A stretch of 64,000 nt of DNA from Filosporella fistucella (taxonomy: Eukaryota; Ascomycota; Leotiomycetes; Helotiales). Of this stretch, positions 10,773 through 21,349 are shown piece by piece (the first letter of the stretch is position 1; every line of letters starts with the position of its first letter). The notes below the pieces were generated by a model. That model had not been told where the DNA came from and ran no database searches. It saw only the letters and a program-made list of their open reading frames with translations. Location: positions 2,480,001 through 2,544,000 of the forward strand of contig JAQJZZ010000018.1 in the NCBI GenBank assembly GCA_030077755.1, given 5' to 3'. The translations under genes and the position numbers were made by a program.

Positions 10773-11564
10773 CTACCCCCTCAACTCCCTCTCCTTCCTC
10801 TCCAACTTCTCCATCTCCTTATCCAGATCAAACAATTCCTCCCTCTCATAAACCACATCAGTCCTAAGCAAATACTTCTCACCCCCCAACAACTCTTCTC
10901 CATCATGCCACAGCGTCTCACGGAAAACACTTGCTGTCCCAAGAACAGGCTGTATCTTAGCAATGGCCTCTAAAACCTCATCACCATCCCAATAATCACC
11001 TTGATCTTCATCGTGTTTCAGCACCCGAGTAGCACCACCCATACCCTCAGGAACGGTGTTTAGATAGATATTCACAGACATAAAGGTCTGCTCATTCAAG
11101 CCATGCATACGAGCATAATCGAAATGGGCTGTGAATTTACCATCTTCTTTTCATTAGCGCCAATACTCAATCTACAAGAGGCGAAGAGAAAGCAAAAACA
11201 AATAAAAGAAGAAAAACAAAGAAAAGAAAAAGCTTCACAACTTACCTTTCTCATACTTCGATATCCTCAAATGCTCACTCAACCTCTTCGCTACCCACCA
11301 ATCACCATCCTCATCCTGAATCCTATCACCCGCATAAAATTTCTCTATCCTCGACCACAGCAAAGCCGCAAGCCGACGATCATCAAACTGCTCGCGAGTG
11401 CGAATCGTGCCATATGTCAGGTTTGAGGGCTCGAGATTATTGTGCGATTTGATAATCTCAGCACATTCTTCTTCAGAGAGTATGTTGTGTAAGATATGCA
11501 CGAAATGCGTTGGGTCGGTGTGGGGGAAGTCGAGATGGGTTTGCGTTACTTCTGGGGTCGCCAT
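10773..11564 (-). CDS. 2-oxoglutarate/Fe(II)-dependent dioxygenase, prolyl-4-hydroxylase-like
   Basis: Predicted oxidoreductase of the 2OG-Fe(II) double-stranded beta-helix family; the substrate is unknown. Exons 11564-11246 and 11128-10773 are separated by a 117-nt intron (GTAAGT to CACAG). Splicing creates the iron-binding HxD motif exactly at the junction: EKAHFDYARMHG, His108 and Asp110. The distal His180 lies in FRETLWHDGEE, and a basic 2OG-binding residue is in GGEKYLLRTDVVYER. The product is 224 residues, short like stand-alone fungal homologues, with no signal peptide, so it is probably cytosolic. The N-terminal part (EEECAEIIKSHNN) matches the region that precedes the catalytic core in P4H-type enzymes. 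Without splicing the frame would lack all iron ligands, which supports this model. Confidence 0.85.
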
Positions 11565-12207
11565 AGTGAGGGTTAAGTATGAAGTCTAGCTGAGAGATTT
11601 TTTCTTTCAGAAGAAGAGTCAGAAGCCGGTTTATATCCACTTAGGCATCTTTTGCTCTTCGCACGAGTACTCGTGTGAGATTCAAAAGTCGTCTCATTTA
11701 TCAATTTTACCCCGCTGCTGCCTGCAAAATATGTGTTGGTTTCAGATTGCAGCGCCTGAAAAAGGGCACTCACCGCCCAACTTAATCCCTGTAAGCACTG
11801 GACGATGTTGGTCTTGCGCCCCCAAAAAATGCCCCGGTGGCCTGAAATAATCGTGACGGGGTCGGTATTATATAGTCTTTCTCGTTCATCTCTCGGCAGG
11901 TGTCATGTTTTCTGGGGCAGTCGAGCAAGACAACTTATTGTAGCATAAAGATCTCAAAACCTTGAGGAGTCAAGAATCTCTCTATGACCACATATGAAAA
12001 CAGCAACGACACGGGACAGGTTATTTGACCATAGATAGACTATTCCCTGACTCAATATGGATCAACTTTTCCCTCCTTCCCAACATCGAAAAAGTTATCG
12101 CCCGACTTATCCTAACATGATAATGGTGTTCTGCATACATCTTGTTGACGGTGGCCAGACAGGCTCAGATAAGAGTTTCTTATTCTCACTATCATTCGAT
12201 GTAGTAC
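11565..12207. other. Intergenic region
   Basis: Lies between the oxygenase start and the 3' end of the broken membrane-protein gene. No gene was recognised. Confidence 0.4.
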
Positions 12208-14093
12208 TTATAGCTTACTTGCATAAGTTACAACCTTTGGAAGAGATTCATTCAAAAGCCTTTTCCCTGAGCGATAGGTCAACATAGATCCTCGAATAGC
12301 ATTTTGTAGAACTATTTAACGTACCGAAAGTGAGAGTTAAAATCAAAAAAACTGGCATCCAACGGAGAAGTGCCAAAACTTGACCAAATCCCACCTCATT
12401 TTCAATCCATGCCGGGCCCGCGACAGCACTCATTGCTTTTCTAAATTTTAAGACGAATGCGACATCAAGCCACATCAAAGGGACAGCTAAGAAAGAGAGG
12501 CACCACGCAACAGGGGATGCTTTCTGGAAGTAGTGTTCCAGTCTTGCGGGCATTCGTTCTAGGTATTGGCGGTTGGAACCTTTACTCCCCTCCCTGCTCA
12601 AGTGTCGATGAGCGAGGAGACATACTCCGAGACAAGAAATGAAAAACACTACTAGAGCCAAAGAGTTGGTTATAGTTAGTGGTACAATAAGCATCATTAA
12701 GCTTATGGATTCGACATCTGATAGGACTACACGGACGCGACCCCTGAATGCTTGTAGTTTGCCTACAAATGGAGCCCAAGATCCAGGTTCTAAAGAAAGC
12801 CAGATCTTAGTCATTTTATTGAAAGCCCTGATGGCAAAAGCGATGCCTAGGTAACATGTCGAGATTGTGTCAACTACTAGGAACGAAATGGAGTGTAACA
12901 TAGGATTATTGACCGCAGAGCCACCAAGCTGAGCCTCCAAGCAAGACTTATCGCCTTGTTCAATGATAGAGCTGAGGACTGCAGACAAGCTGATGAAGGA
13001 AAACCAATACGTAAGGCACCATATGCTGAACCAGGTTATCGCGAATTCGATGCCTCTGAAGGTCGAGATTGGAAAATGAATGCTTAATATAACGAGGATG
13101 TAAAAGGAGATACAAGTAGCGTTTTCTGCCATTACAAGTTCGTAATATGAAGTGGCGCCTCGAATCCATAAGACGAGGACTGCAATACTCAAAGAGAAAG
13201 CCAAGGTAATGGCACCACCAAAGAAGGTGACCAAAGCATCAGATAGACTGAGTCTGAGTGAACTATGAGACTGGCCGGGATTCGATCTATAATACCAGTC
13301 CGAAATTGTTGCAAGTAGCTAGCAAAGCAAGCTGATTGTGGCCAAAGTTGCGCCCGCCACATACGAAATCACCGCCTATACGAAGTTAGGTGGAGCGTTC
13401 TCAGAGTTTGGGACTTTCTTTAACTCACTCCTATCCCTGCTATATCTGGATTTCCTGTAAAAGCAGCAGCTTTGCAGAATTCTTCAAGGCATACATCATA
13501 TATTTGGGCCATTTGCGATTTATTAGTAAATCCGAACTTCGGCTCAACGAGAGAAGCCCAGGTTACGAGCTCTATCTCTGATGTATTGTAGTACTGGTGT
13601 GGAATTGCGCTTCGAATCATGGACAAGCCGAGGCTGCTGTTGAGTGAATTACCGAATGTGTGGCTTACTATCCAATTGGCGTTTCCCAGTGATTCAACGA
13701 TCCAGTCTGAACGTGGTCCATTTATAGCGCACAATTTGTTTTCATAGAAAGCGGCAGTAGCGGAACAATTCAGAGTAAGATCTAGTTCTTCGAAAGACAA
13801 GTTTCTGGCAAGTTCTGGTGCCAAGCATCCCGCTTGAATGCTTTCGACAGTTGTTTATACCAGAAACTTGGCTCAGAGCCCATCAATTGATTGTAAATTT
13901 CGGATAAAGTTTGATTGGAAAGTGGGCCGAAAGATGTTGGTACTGCTGCTCGTAAGAAATCAACATTTGTCGAGTCATCGGGCTGCAAAACCTGCGAGCC
14001 TTGGGCTTCCAACCATCGTGAGGAGATTGCACAGGTTGCTGTGAAGTTCATAGAGCTGAGAGCCGTTATAGCGACTGTGGCATTTAATGCCAT
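12208..14093 (-). pseudogene. Broken gene for a fungal multi-pass membrane protein (frameshift plus internal stop)
   Basis: Unknown family. An extracellular-looking Asn/Cys-rich N-terminal part is followed by several membrane segments (for example FLVVDTISTCYLGIAFAI and MLIVPLTITNSLALVVFF). The model starts at ATG 14093, with introns at 13428-13376 (GTGAGT, CTAAC branch, TATAG) and 12324-12267 (GTACGT to TCAG), and stops at 12210-12208. Two lesions break it. Near 13838-13842 the frame shifts by one base: the frame from 14093 runs into a stop at 13782, while SFEELDLTLNC-type coding continues in the next frame. At 13321-13319 an in-frame TAG follows AVISYVAGATLATISLLC, and clear coding resumes directly after it. 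A single longer intron ending at that TAG would skip the stop but also delete a membrane segment. Both lesions could be sequence errors, but decay is more likely. Confidence 0.65.
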
Positions 14094-14856
14094 CTTGACT
14101 GATAGTTATACAATCTCTGAAAGCAAGATAAGCTACTTCGAGTTGAGTTTTAGGCAAGAGGGCTGTCGAGGGACTCATTTATACGTAGGTGTGACAGTGT
14201 GAGGCTGAGCCAAAAAGGAAAAAGAAAAACATGTCACGATACCGTAAAAGCAGAAGAGGGAATGTGTAGTATTCTCTGTCTAACTAGCTAGCTATGTAGG
14301 TGCGTGGTACCGTGATACCACACGGAAGGCAAGGGCTACGTACTACCTACATGACAAAAGCCATGTCTCACTTCTCGCGCAGTACAAAAATCCGACCTCA
14401 CAAAAAGCCTTCTCTACAAGAATGATAGGCTATGGTCCATCTTTTCAAGATTGCCACCAAGATCCTGTTTTATCTGCGAGTCGTTTTGGAGAGGCACTTG
14501 GGTGGATAGGCATAGTCAGTGACCCGCCCCCCTTTCCCTTCAATCGCCAGGTTCTACTGGAGGAACATTGGAGAAGGATGGTCTGAATAATTTCACCGAA
14601 CGCTACGAAAAACCAGCAACCAGCTTCGCTGCATCTTTACTACACGGGAAGGTGCTGGCGACATTACAATTCAGCCAGGCCATATCCATTGCGTCTTCTA
14701 TGAAAAATACCTCCAAAAAAGATATGCACACACAGCCTCATTCAACTCAGAGATTCAAGTTATGAATACAACTAGATTTGTTCTACTACCTAAAAACTAT
14801 GAATAAAAACCCTCCCATCTTCTCCTCTCCAGACCAGCACTCGACCCAGCGCTAAT
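14094..14856. other. Intergenic region
   Basis: Lies between the start of the broken membrane-protein gene and the 3' end of the LysM gene. A small inverted repeat (gtggta/taccac, about 14304-14320) is the only structure noticed; it is too short to interpret. Confidence 0.4.
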
Positions 14857-15603
14857 CTACATATTATTCCAAGTATGTCCCATCAATCTATTAGCAATCT
14901 TCTGCACATAATCCGCCGTCGCAGGTCCAGGATTATTCAACTCCCTCTTATCAACAGTTCCACTATTATAACCTCTAAAAGCCTCATAATAGTTACCGCC
15001 ATACTTCCCAAGCAACTGCTTCAATCCATCTCCGCTTTTGGTTCCTGTCGTTCCATCTCTGACCATCTGCAAAATACTGCCTTTAGGATCATTCTTGTTG
15101 AATGAAACGCCATTATGGCTCTGCATGAGTCCTGGGTTGCGGACTTCGACGGCAGTGGTGCCAGCTCGTACGTTACCGCCAGATTCTTGCATGATCATGC
15201 AGAGGATAGCGCGTACATCGATGCCTGACTCGCGGGCTACGGTTTCGATGGCGGATTTAATCATGGAGATTTCGGCATCACTATCATTGAATTTCATAAG
15301 CTTGGAGTTGGATGCCCATAGAAGATCGTAGCGTTGCCATTGGCTTGGGTTGGGAAAGTTGGAGGCTGGACCCGAGTAGTTGACGTAGGAACCACCGCCT
15401 TGAGTTCCACCAGTGGCACCTGGGATACCTCCTGATGGAGCAGGAGAGGAAGTGTTGTTGGAAGGGAGGTTGATTTGTTGCCCAACCTGAAGTTTCTCGG
15501 GTTTGATGCCTGGGTTGGCAGCGAGGAGGCTGTCGAGAGAGATGTGGTTGGATTTGGCGATTTCGGCAAGAGTATCGCCAGACTTGATTGTATATTTGCC
15601 CAT
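14857..15603 (-). CDS. LysM domain plus lytic-transglycosylase-like (lysozyme-fold) protein, no signal peptide
   Basis: Predicted to bind N-acetylglucosamine polymers (chitin or peptidoglycan) and possibly cleave peptidoglycan-like glycans. Single exon, 248 residues. One LysM occupies residues about 3-47 (YTIKSGDTLAEIAKSNHISL, then the QVGQQINLP end). A Ser/Pro/Gly linker (48-80) follows, then a lysozyme-fold domain from about 88: the candidate catalytic Glu140 is in ILCMIMQESGGNVRAG, followed by GLMQSHNG (158-165) and a YNSGTVDK block, the order seen in SLT-type transglycosylases. The sequence starts MGKYTIKSGD, so LysM begins at the very N-terminus and no secretion signal precedes it. Either the protein is intracellular or leaves by an unconventional route, or a 5' exon has been missed; I found none upstream. 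The architecture is bacterial-looking, so ancient transfer is possible. Confidence 0.8.
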   Translation of the reverse strand: MGKYTIKSGDTLAEIAKSNHISLDSLLAANPGIKPEKLQVGQQINLPSNNTSSPAPSGGIPGATGGTQGGGSYVNYSGPASNFPNPSQWQRYDLLWASNSKLMKFNDSDAEISMIKSAIETVARESGIDVRAILCMIMQESGGNVRAGTTAVEVRNPGLMQSHNGVSFNKNDPKGSILQMVRDGTTGTKSGDGLKQLLGKYGGNYYEAFRGYNSGTVDKRELNNPGPATADYVQKIANRLMGHTWNNM

Positions 15604-16658
15604 TTTGGTATGAATGTAGGTTGAGAAAGTGATTGAAATATTTGGTTGTTGATGTTGTAGAGTTGAGAAGTGATAGAAGCGTTGTGCTTGAGATTGGTGA
15701 CTGAAAACAGCAAGTCAGTTAGTTGGTATATATACCCGAAACAATATCCTCTCTTGCTTGCCACTGCTCAGCATCCTTTATTATTGTCACCACTAAATTC
15801 AGTACATCTCACTCTCCAGCCTTGCATAAGCCTGCGGCCGACCCATTTTGGGACCACGTGAGAGGCGCTGCCGCTGCGATGAGGTGAGATAAATACCCAT
15901 GTCATTTCATCCGCGACCCCAGCTTTCAGTAACATCACATCAGCGATGACTTGCAGCTGAAAATATCTTTTGAGCCTGGATTATAAATGGTCAGAATTTT
16001 CCGAGGTGGGCGATTATTCTCCAAATTCGATGTCGGCCGAAAGAATGACAGATAACCATGATATATTCTGTTCGCGGAAGGGGAAAGATTAGCTCGGTAT
16101 ACCCGCGAAGTGACGGTGTATTAGAGCAACACTATACGACAATGACGTTGAAGATTCAAATGGACCCTCTGTTTTCGAATGTTTGCATTGTCATTGTTCC
16201 TATCAAATTTGCGACATAATTTTCTCGTCCTGCTAATTGCGACTACAGCATCAGGACCTACACCTACTTACTGAAAGGTATGGCGTTTGTCACAATACCT
16301 AGAAACAAAAGCACCTCGGAAAACTAAGTGAGAATCATACGTAGTTTCAAGCTCGTCTAGAATCAGTGCTTGCCGCTGACCATCACTTGATCACGATAAT
16401 TCCACATCCCAAGAAGGGTAGGAAGATAAAAGAATACATAATAATATATACAGTGTCTGCATGAACATATACTGCTTCATTTTGCGCGCCTGACGCCATG
16501 ATATATAAAGATCCAAGCCTTAAATTCGGCTGTATATGCAAACTAAGGGCATCCAACTTCCGGTAGTAAGTCGGAGCAATCGCGACGTGGGAATATAAGT
16601 GACCCAGATCCATAACTCCACAAGAAGAAAAAGGGCCGGCCATATTGGCCAGCGATCA
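15604..16658. other. Intergenic region, includes LysM gene promoter
   Basis: About 1 kb between the LysM gene start and the 3' end of the Zn2Cys6 regulator. Short open frames only; nothing recognised. Confidence 0.4.
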
Positions 16659-19600
16659 TCATCCACCACTTCTTCCCATATTACTCATATCAACACTGCC
16701 ATTCATATCTCCACCACCAGACATATTAACAGTATTTCCGTTGTCGAAAAAATTCAAGACATCCTGTGGCAAATACTCAAGCCAAGGCATCATCTCACCA
16801 CTTAGTGTGGACATATCGATTTCTTGGCTCTCCATCATCACATCGCCAACACCGCCTATTCCCATATAATTGTTGGAACCAGAGAAAGGGTTTGTGCTAT
16901 TGGATTGAAAATCGTAGGAACCAGTACCGAGATCTTGTCGAGTACTATTTGGAGATGCTATATTTTGTGCAGATGGGTGGTCGAATGAAGTATGTGATGT
17001 AGGAGTAGCATGAGAGAATGGTGAATTTTGAAGGCCAAGAAGCATCTCAGCGTCTGATGTTGAAGCTGGATCAGAAGCTATTGGGGTATATTTTGGGACT
17101 GGAGGGGGCATTGGATTTGATGGGTGGCGGTGTGGTTGGGCGTATGACCCGTATCTGGACGAATACGCGGTCGAAGTCGAGGCGGCTGTGGCCTCGGGGA
17201 GGCTTTGTCGGATTGGATCGTAGATCATGTTTCCGGCAGGTGCAGGAGGAGGAGGCGGCGGCGGAGGTGCTGCCTGCTCTCCATTCATGAGTTGGTACAT
17301 GTAGGTTAGATTTGAACTCGGTGAATTGGTTGTGCCAGTGAGCGACCATCCAATTGCCTGTGCAGGTTCTGTAGCAGGTGATCCTGGTAATACATCGTTT
17401 CGAGGGGATCGTAGTTCGTTGAAACGACCGGATGGGGGAGCTTGCATGGACAACTTCCGTTGCCAGCTTGGAATCATATCATGTCTAACCTTTGTGCTCT
17501 CATACTCCTGCTCTGTATACGTCTCTGGATCCCAGATTCCCTTGGCTTTCTGGTCCAAAGCTACAAGAATATACCTTGTTCCAGCCCAGTATGTTTCTAA
17601 TTGCTGTAAAGCTTTGTAACATCGCTGATAATTCTGATTCGCAGCTGAAGCCAGTAGAGTGTGTTTTTGTTTTTGCTCATTCACCTTTGCAGTATCCTTG
17701 CCCTGTGACCCCTTCGCAGGAGGTGTGGCATCACGAGATGTAGGTTGGGAGGAGGTGTGAGCTGCAGATTCCATCAGGAAAGCACAGGCAGCAATATACA
17801 TCGGCTGGCTTGTAAATGGATTGCCGATGAAGCTTCGTGGATCAATCAGCTCAGCGAATGCGAGTATATCAGCAATCGTCTTCGCTGAAGACATGCTGAG
17901 TTCGCGGCTGTTGGGTAGTAGAGATAAAATCTGGCCTTCGAAAGAATGCATTAATGTTGGCTGGTGTAACAGCATTATAAGAGTGTGAAACCAAAAATGG
18001 ACCTGGGGTTGTTGTTAGTTATTATACTGGAAAATACCAGCAGACTTACAAGAATGAAATTAGTTCCTTCCCCAGCCTTGACATAATGCTGGAAATTGGC
18101 AGCATTGAAAGTTAATCTCTGATCTAATCTTTGATAGAGCTGTGTCAAGTCTTTCTCCATTCCTGATAGTCCTTCAATCTTTTTCTGAGTGACATCTTTC
18201 ACGTCTCTGATATTGTTCAGCAGATCTGAGACACGTCCATACAAATGAATGATCTGTATCAATGCGGGAAATGGATTTGGCCACCCGCTCTCCGTATTCG
18301 TAATTATTGCAGGGAATGTGAGCTCAAAGTCCTCGTCACGAAGAGTGACAGGACGACCAGTTCCAGAAGAAATCACTCTGTCGAGCATGAATACAGCCCA
18401 GAGTGTGTCTATCCGCTCTTGCTCTACTTCTTTCTTTTCTTGAGCAGTGATCGTAGGTGGGGGGTCGGAAGGTATCATGTCATTACTTGATCGATGATAT
18501 CCCGGATCTTTTTGACCCTGATGCTTGACACCATCTAGCTTTTGCAGCCCAAGATCTACCGCCATTCTGATTGCGCACCCAAGATACATCCACAGCGCAC
18601 TATCCTGATTTGCCCCAAACCCTTCGTATGCAAGTAGTAGACATGCCTGAACAGCTGCAACGGTAGGACAAGGAAAGGTATCCACGACTGCAGCTTTTGC
18701 TCGCTGAGCGAAAACGTGACCATAATCAGATTTTGGATAGGATGTATCATGAGAACCTGTAAGCAGAGGATGGTCGGAGAATCGAGCTGCCAGGCCACAG
18801 ACAGCATCTACCAGGATCGGTTCCACAGACTTTTCCTCTACTCTCTGTATGAACGACTTCTGGCGGAGGAAAGGGTAATTGGAGCCCAAGTGGGCGAAGA
18901 AGGTTTCCACTAGGTGGATAATCAATCTATTGACAGGTAATGGGTCGGTCGGGTCATATATTGGCATATCAATAGATGATCGAGGTTCTGTTCCAGACTG
19001 AGAAGTTGAGTCGCCATATACGGATCCGCTTCTACCGTGACTTGTTGAACCAGGAGATACTGCTCATGATTAGCTCTATCTGTCGCGGAAAACCATATAA
19101 ATGAACCTACAAGCAACAGAAGATGCTGCGCCAGTGCTCCTCCTATGCTCTCGAACAGACACAACCATTTGTTTGAAACCCGGTACAATAGCGGTCGGGC
19201 CAAAATACCGAAAGTAAGGAACTCGATGGCTCTCGGTATGTAACGGCGGCGACCGTTCTGGATCCAGTCAACACCTCAATTGCCAATTATTTCTGCCTTC
19301 GACTCACCTAAAGGACTAGGTCCATCATCTGAAAAGACTGCGCTTTCCCGATAATGACCAAAATTCGACTTCTCGCTGCCTCCCGTACTCCGTCTGTGTG
19401 AATTATTGCCGCTCATATTGAAGTAGCTTTGGCCTCGCGAGTCCACCCTCTTCAATTCCGGGCTGCCGTTGATTGATTTTCGTTGAGCATGTTTCTTGTT
19501 CTCTCCCAGTGTATGCATTGTTTTCTCCTCATACTCCTGCCCTTCATCCTCCTCGTCTCCTCTTCTCGACCCAGGCTCATCCTCCTTCCGCTCTTTCTTC

Positions 19601-19950
19601 AAAAGGCCCTCATTCACGTCCGCATATCCCAAACACTCATGTCCATTCTCCGTGCAAGTAGAACACAGCGGTTTCTTCCCATCACACCGTGTCTTTCGTT
19701 TGCGACAGGTCCGACATCTGCCTCAGTCTCAGATCAGCTTATTGTTCCTGTACGTACAATCGACACCGGAGATTCAGCCCCGCAATCCAACGCGTCGTTG
19801 CGTCCAAAATAATATATATACTCACGCAGCATTTATGCGTCTCCTCTTCGCAGGCGGTTGACCTTCATTATTCACGAATCGGATCTGTTTTGGCGGAGGC
19901 AGCTGAGATGGTGAGGTTGCGACCCCGCTGGTTGTCGAGCTGGTACTCAT
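16659..19950 (-). CDS. Zn2Cys6 fungal transcription factor (five exons)
   Basis: Predicted nuclear regulator of 1011 residues. Exons: 19950-19826, 19717-19308, 19257-19111, 19059-18050, 18002-16659; every junction keeps frame and the introns are 47-108 nt. The zinc cluster is assembled across intron 1: basic AKRRRINAA, then CRTCRKRKTRCDGKK and CSTCTENGHEC (six cysteines from about residue 43). A Ser-rich linker leads to a conserved block TESHRVPYFRYFGPTAIVPG, then the fungal-specific middle homology domain (LVETFFAHLGSNYPFLRQ, MYLGCAIRMAVDLGLQKLDG, TLWAVFMLDRVISSGTGRP). The C-terminal 250 residues are disordered, with an eight-proline run and Asn/Ser/Met-rich tail, likely an activation region. 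I start at MSTSSTTSGV (19950); an in-frame ATG at 20058 would add 36 residues. The target pathway cannot be told. Confidence 0.88.
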
Positions 19951-21349
19951 GCCTGCCTCCTCATCAACGACGTCGTGCGCATTCGCAATTCCTATCCCTG
20001 GCAGGACATTCTCGACAATGGATACGGTTCCCCAGATCCTGGATGCGGAGGAGAGCAAATATTTGTTGTGGGTGAGACACGGAGAAATGAGGAGATCCGG
20101 GGCAGCTTAGATTGAGCTTTTTTTGTAGACAGGCGGATATGGATGCGCTCACTGTGGAGAAAGAAGGGAAGTCTAGAATGCTGCTGGCGCTAGTTTGTCA
20201 TCTGCCGGGTGGTGCTGGAACAAGCCAACCCCGGATTTCACGACGACTTTGCTGAGATAAGATAAGCTTCGAGGTCCAAGTGAGGATGTTGAAGATAAAT
20301 ATAATAAGAATCTCGAACTGTCATTATCCGGCGGGAGTGTCTCCCAGAATAATTGATAGAGTTGAATGTTCTACTTCGGATTGTCCCGTGCGAGACCTGC
20401 ATAATTGCCGAGGCCAATTTAATTTCAATAGATTCCCGAAGACAGCAAGCGTTAGATATATCTACCAGTCTGATATCAACTACGATAATCTGCTCCCTCA
20501 ACGACGGTTACACACCCTGGTGGAGGGATATTGGGATCAATATATGGCGAATTATCAAAAGCCAATGGGTTTAAATCATGGTGGCCTCTGGATATTCGAC
20601 CCAATGACAAGAACTCTAAACTCTCATTGGTAAATGTCACTATCAATGGCAAATGAGGATAGCACGTCGCTGTAGAATATATGACAACTGAACATCCAAC
20701 AGGGTATTTAAAGAGCACCGTTCGTAGCCGTTAACCTTGCGGAATGAATTTTGGTCGACTAGGAAGTCAAATCAAGGATGGTTCTGCGATTTGCGATCAG
20801 ACAGATTTTGTGGGAGAACCCCCCCCAACTCTAATTTTTTTAGATGGTTGGCCCCCTAAATCCAACTTCCAGAATTCATCCCATACCTTGAGGAATGTGG
20901 AACCCCGAGGCGTAATCGACAATGTATGTCACTCACATTTTCTGTACGGGTCACATCTGGCGTGCCATGGATAATTGAAGTTCTATGGTTCATATAAATG
21001 AAGAGCTACATTCAGATCCTATCGTCACTTCCGATACTCACTATCACTTCTGTTCGCTGAAAGATTATCATCCAAGCTCGCGCATGCTACCACCCTTCAT
21101 GGAAAAGTCAGCTGGTCTTTGGCCGATTGAAAAAGTGTCCAGATACGTGTTCATCTTCTGGAGTCGCACGGCATAGGTCTGCATGAGCTGAACAGCCTCA
21201 TTAAGAAAATCATGACCATTTCTGAACCCTCCACTTTAAGGAAATCCTGTTGGCTCCCAGGTTGACGACTAGCAATAATACCCCATTTATTGACGGTGAG
21301 ACTCATCATGAGCCAGCCTTCAGAGACCGAGGGCATAGAATTTTAGGAC
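19951..21349. other. Intergenic region
   Basis: Separates the divergent starts of the regulator and the broken gene at 21350. It includes an eight-C run at 20820-20827. Open frames (such as 20280-20633) lack recognisable content. Confidence 0.4.

Noticed and set aside
13319..13428. Single longer intron model that would remove the in-frame TAG in the broken membrane-protein gene
   Set aside because: It deletes a strongly hydrophobic, clearly coding helix, and a standard 53-nt intron with a CTAAC branch exists within it; the frameshift would remain in any case.
14304..14320. Small inverted repeat gtggta/taccac
   Set aside because: Six base pairs only; expected by chance in a 64-kb sequence.
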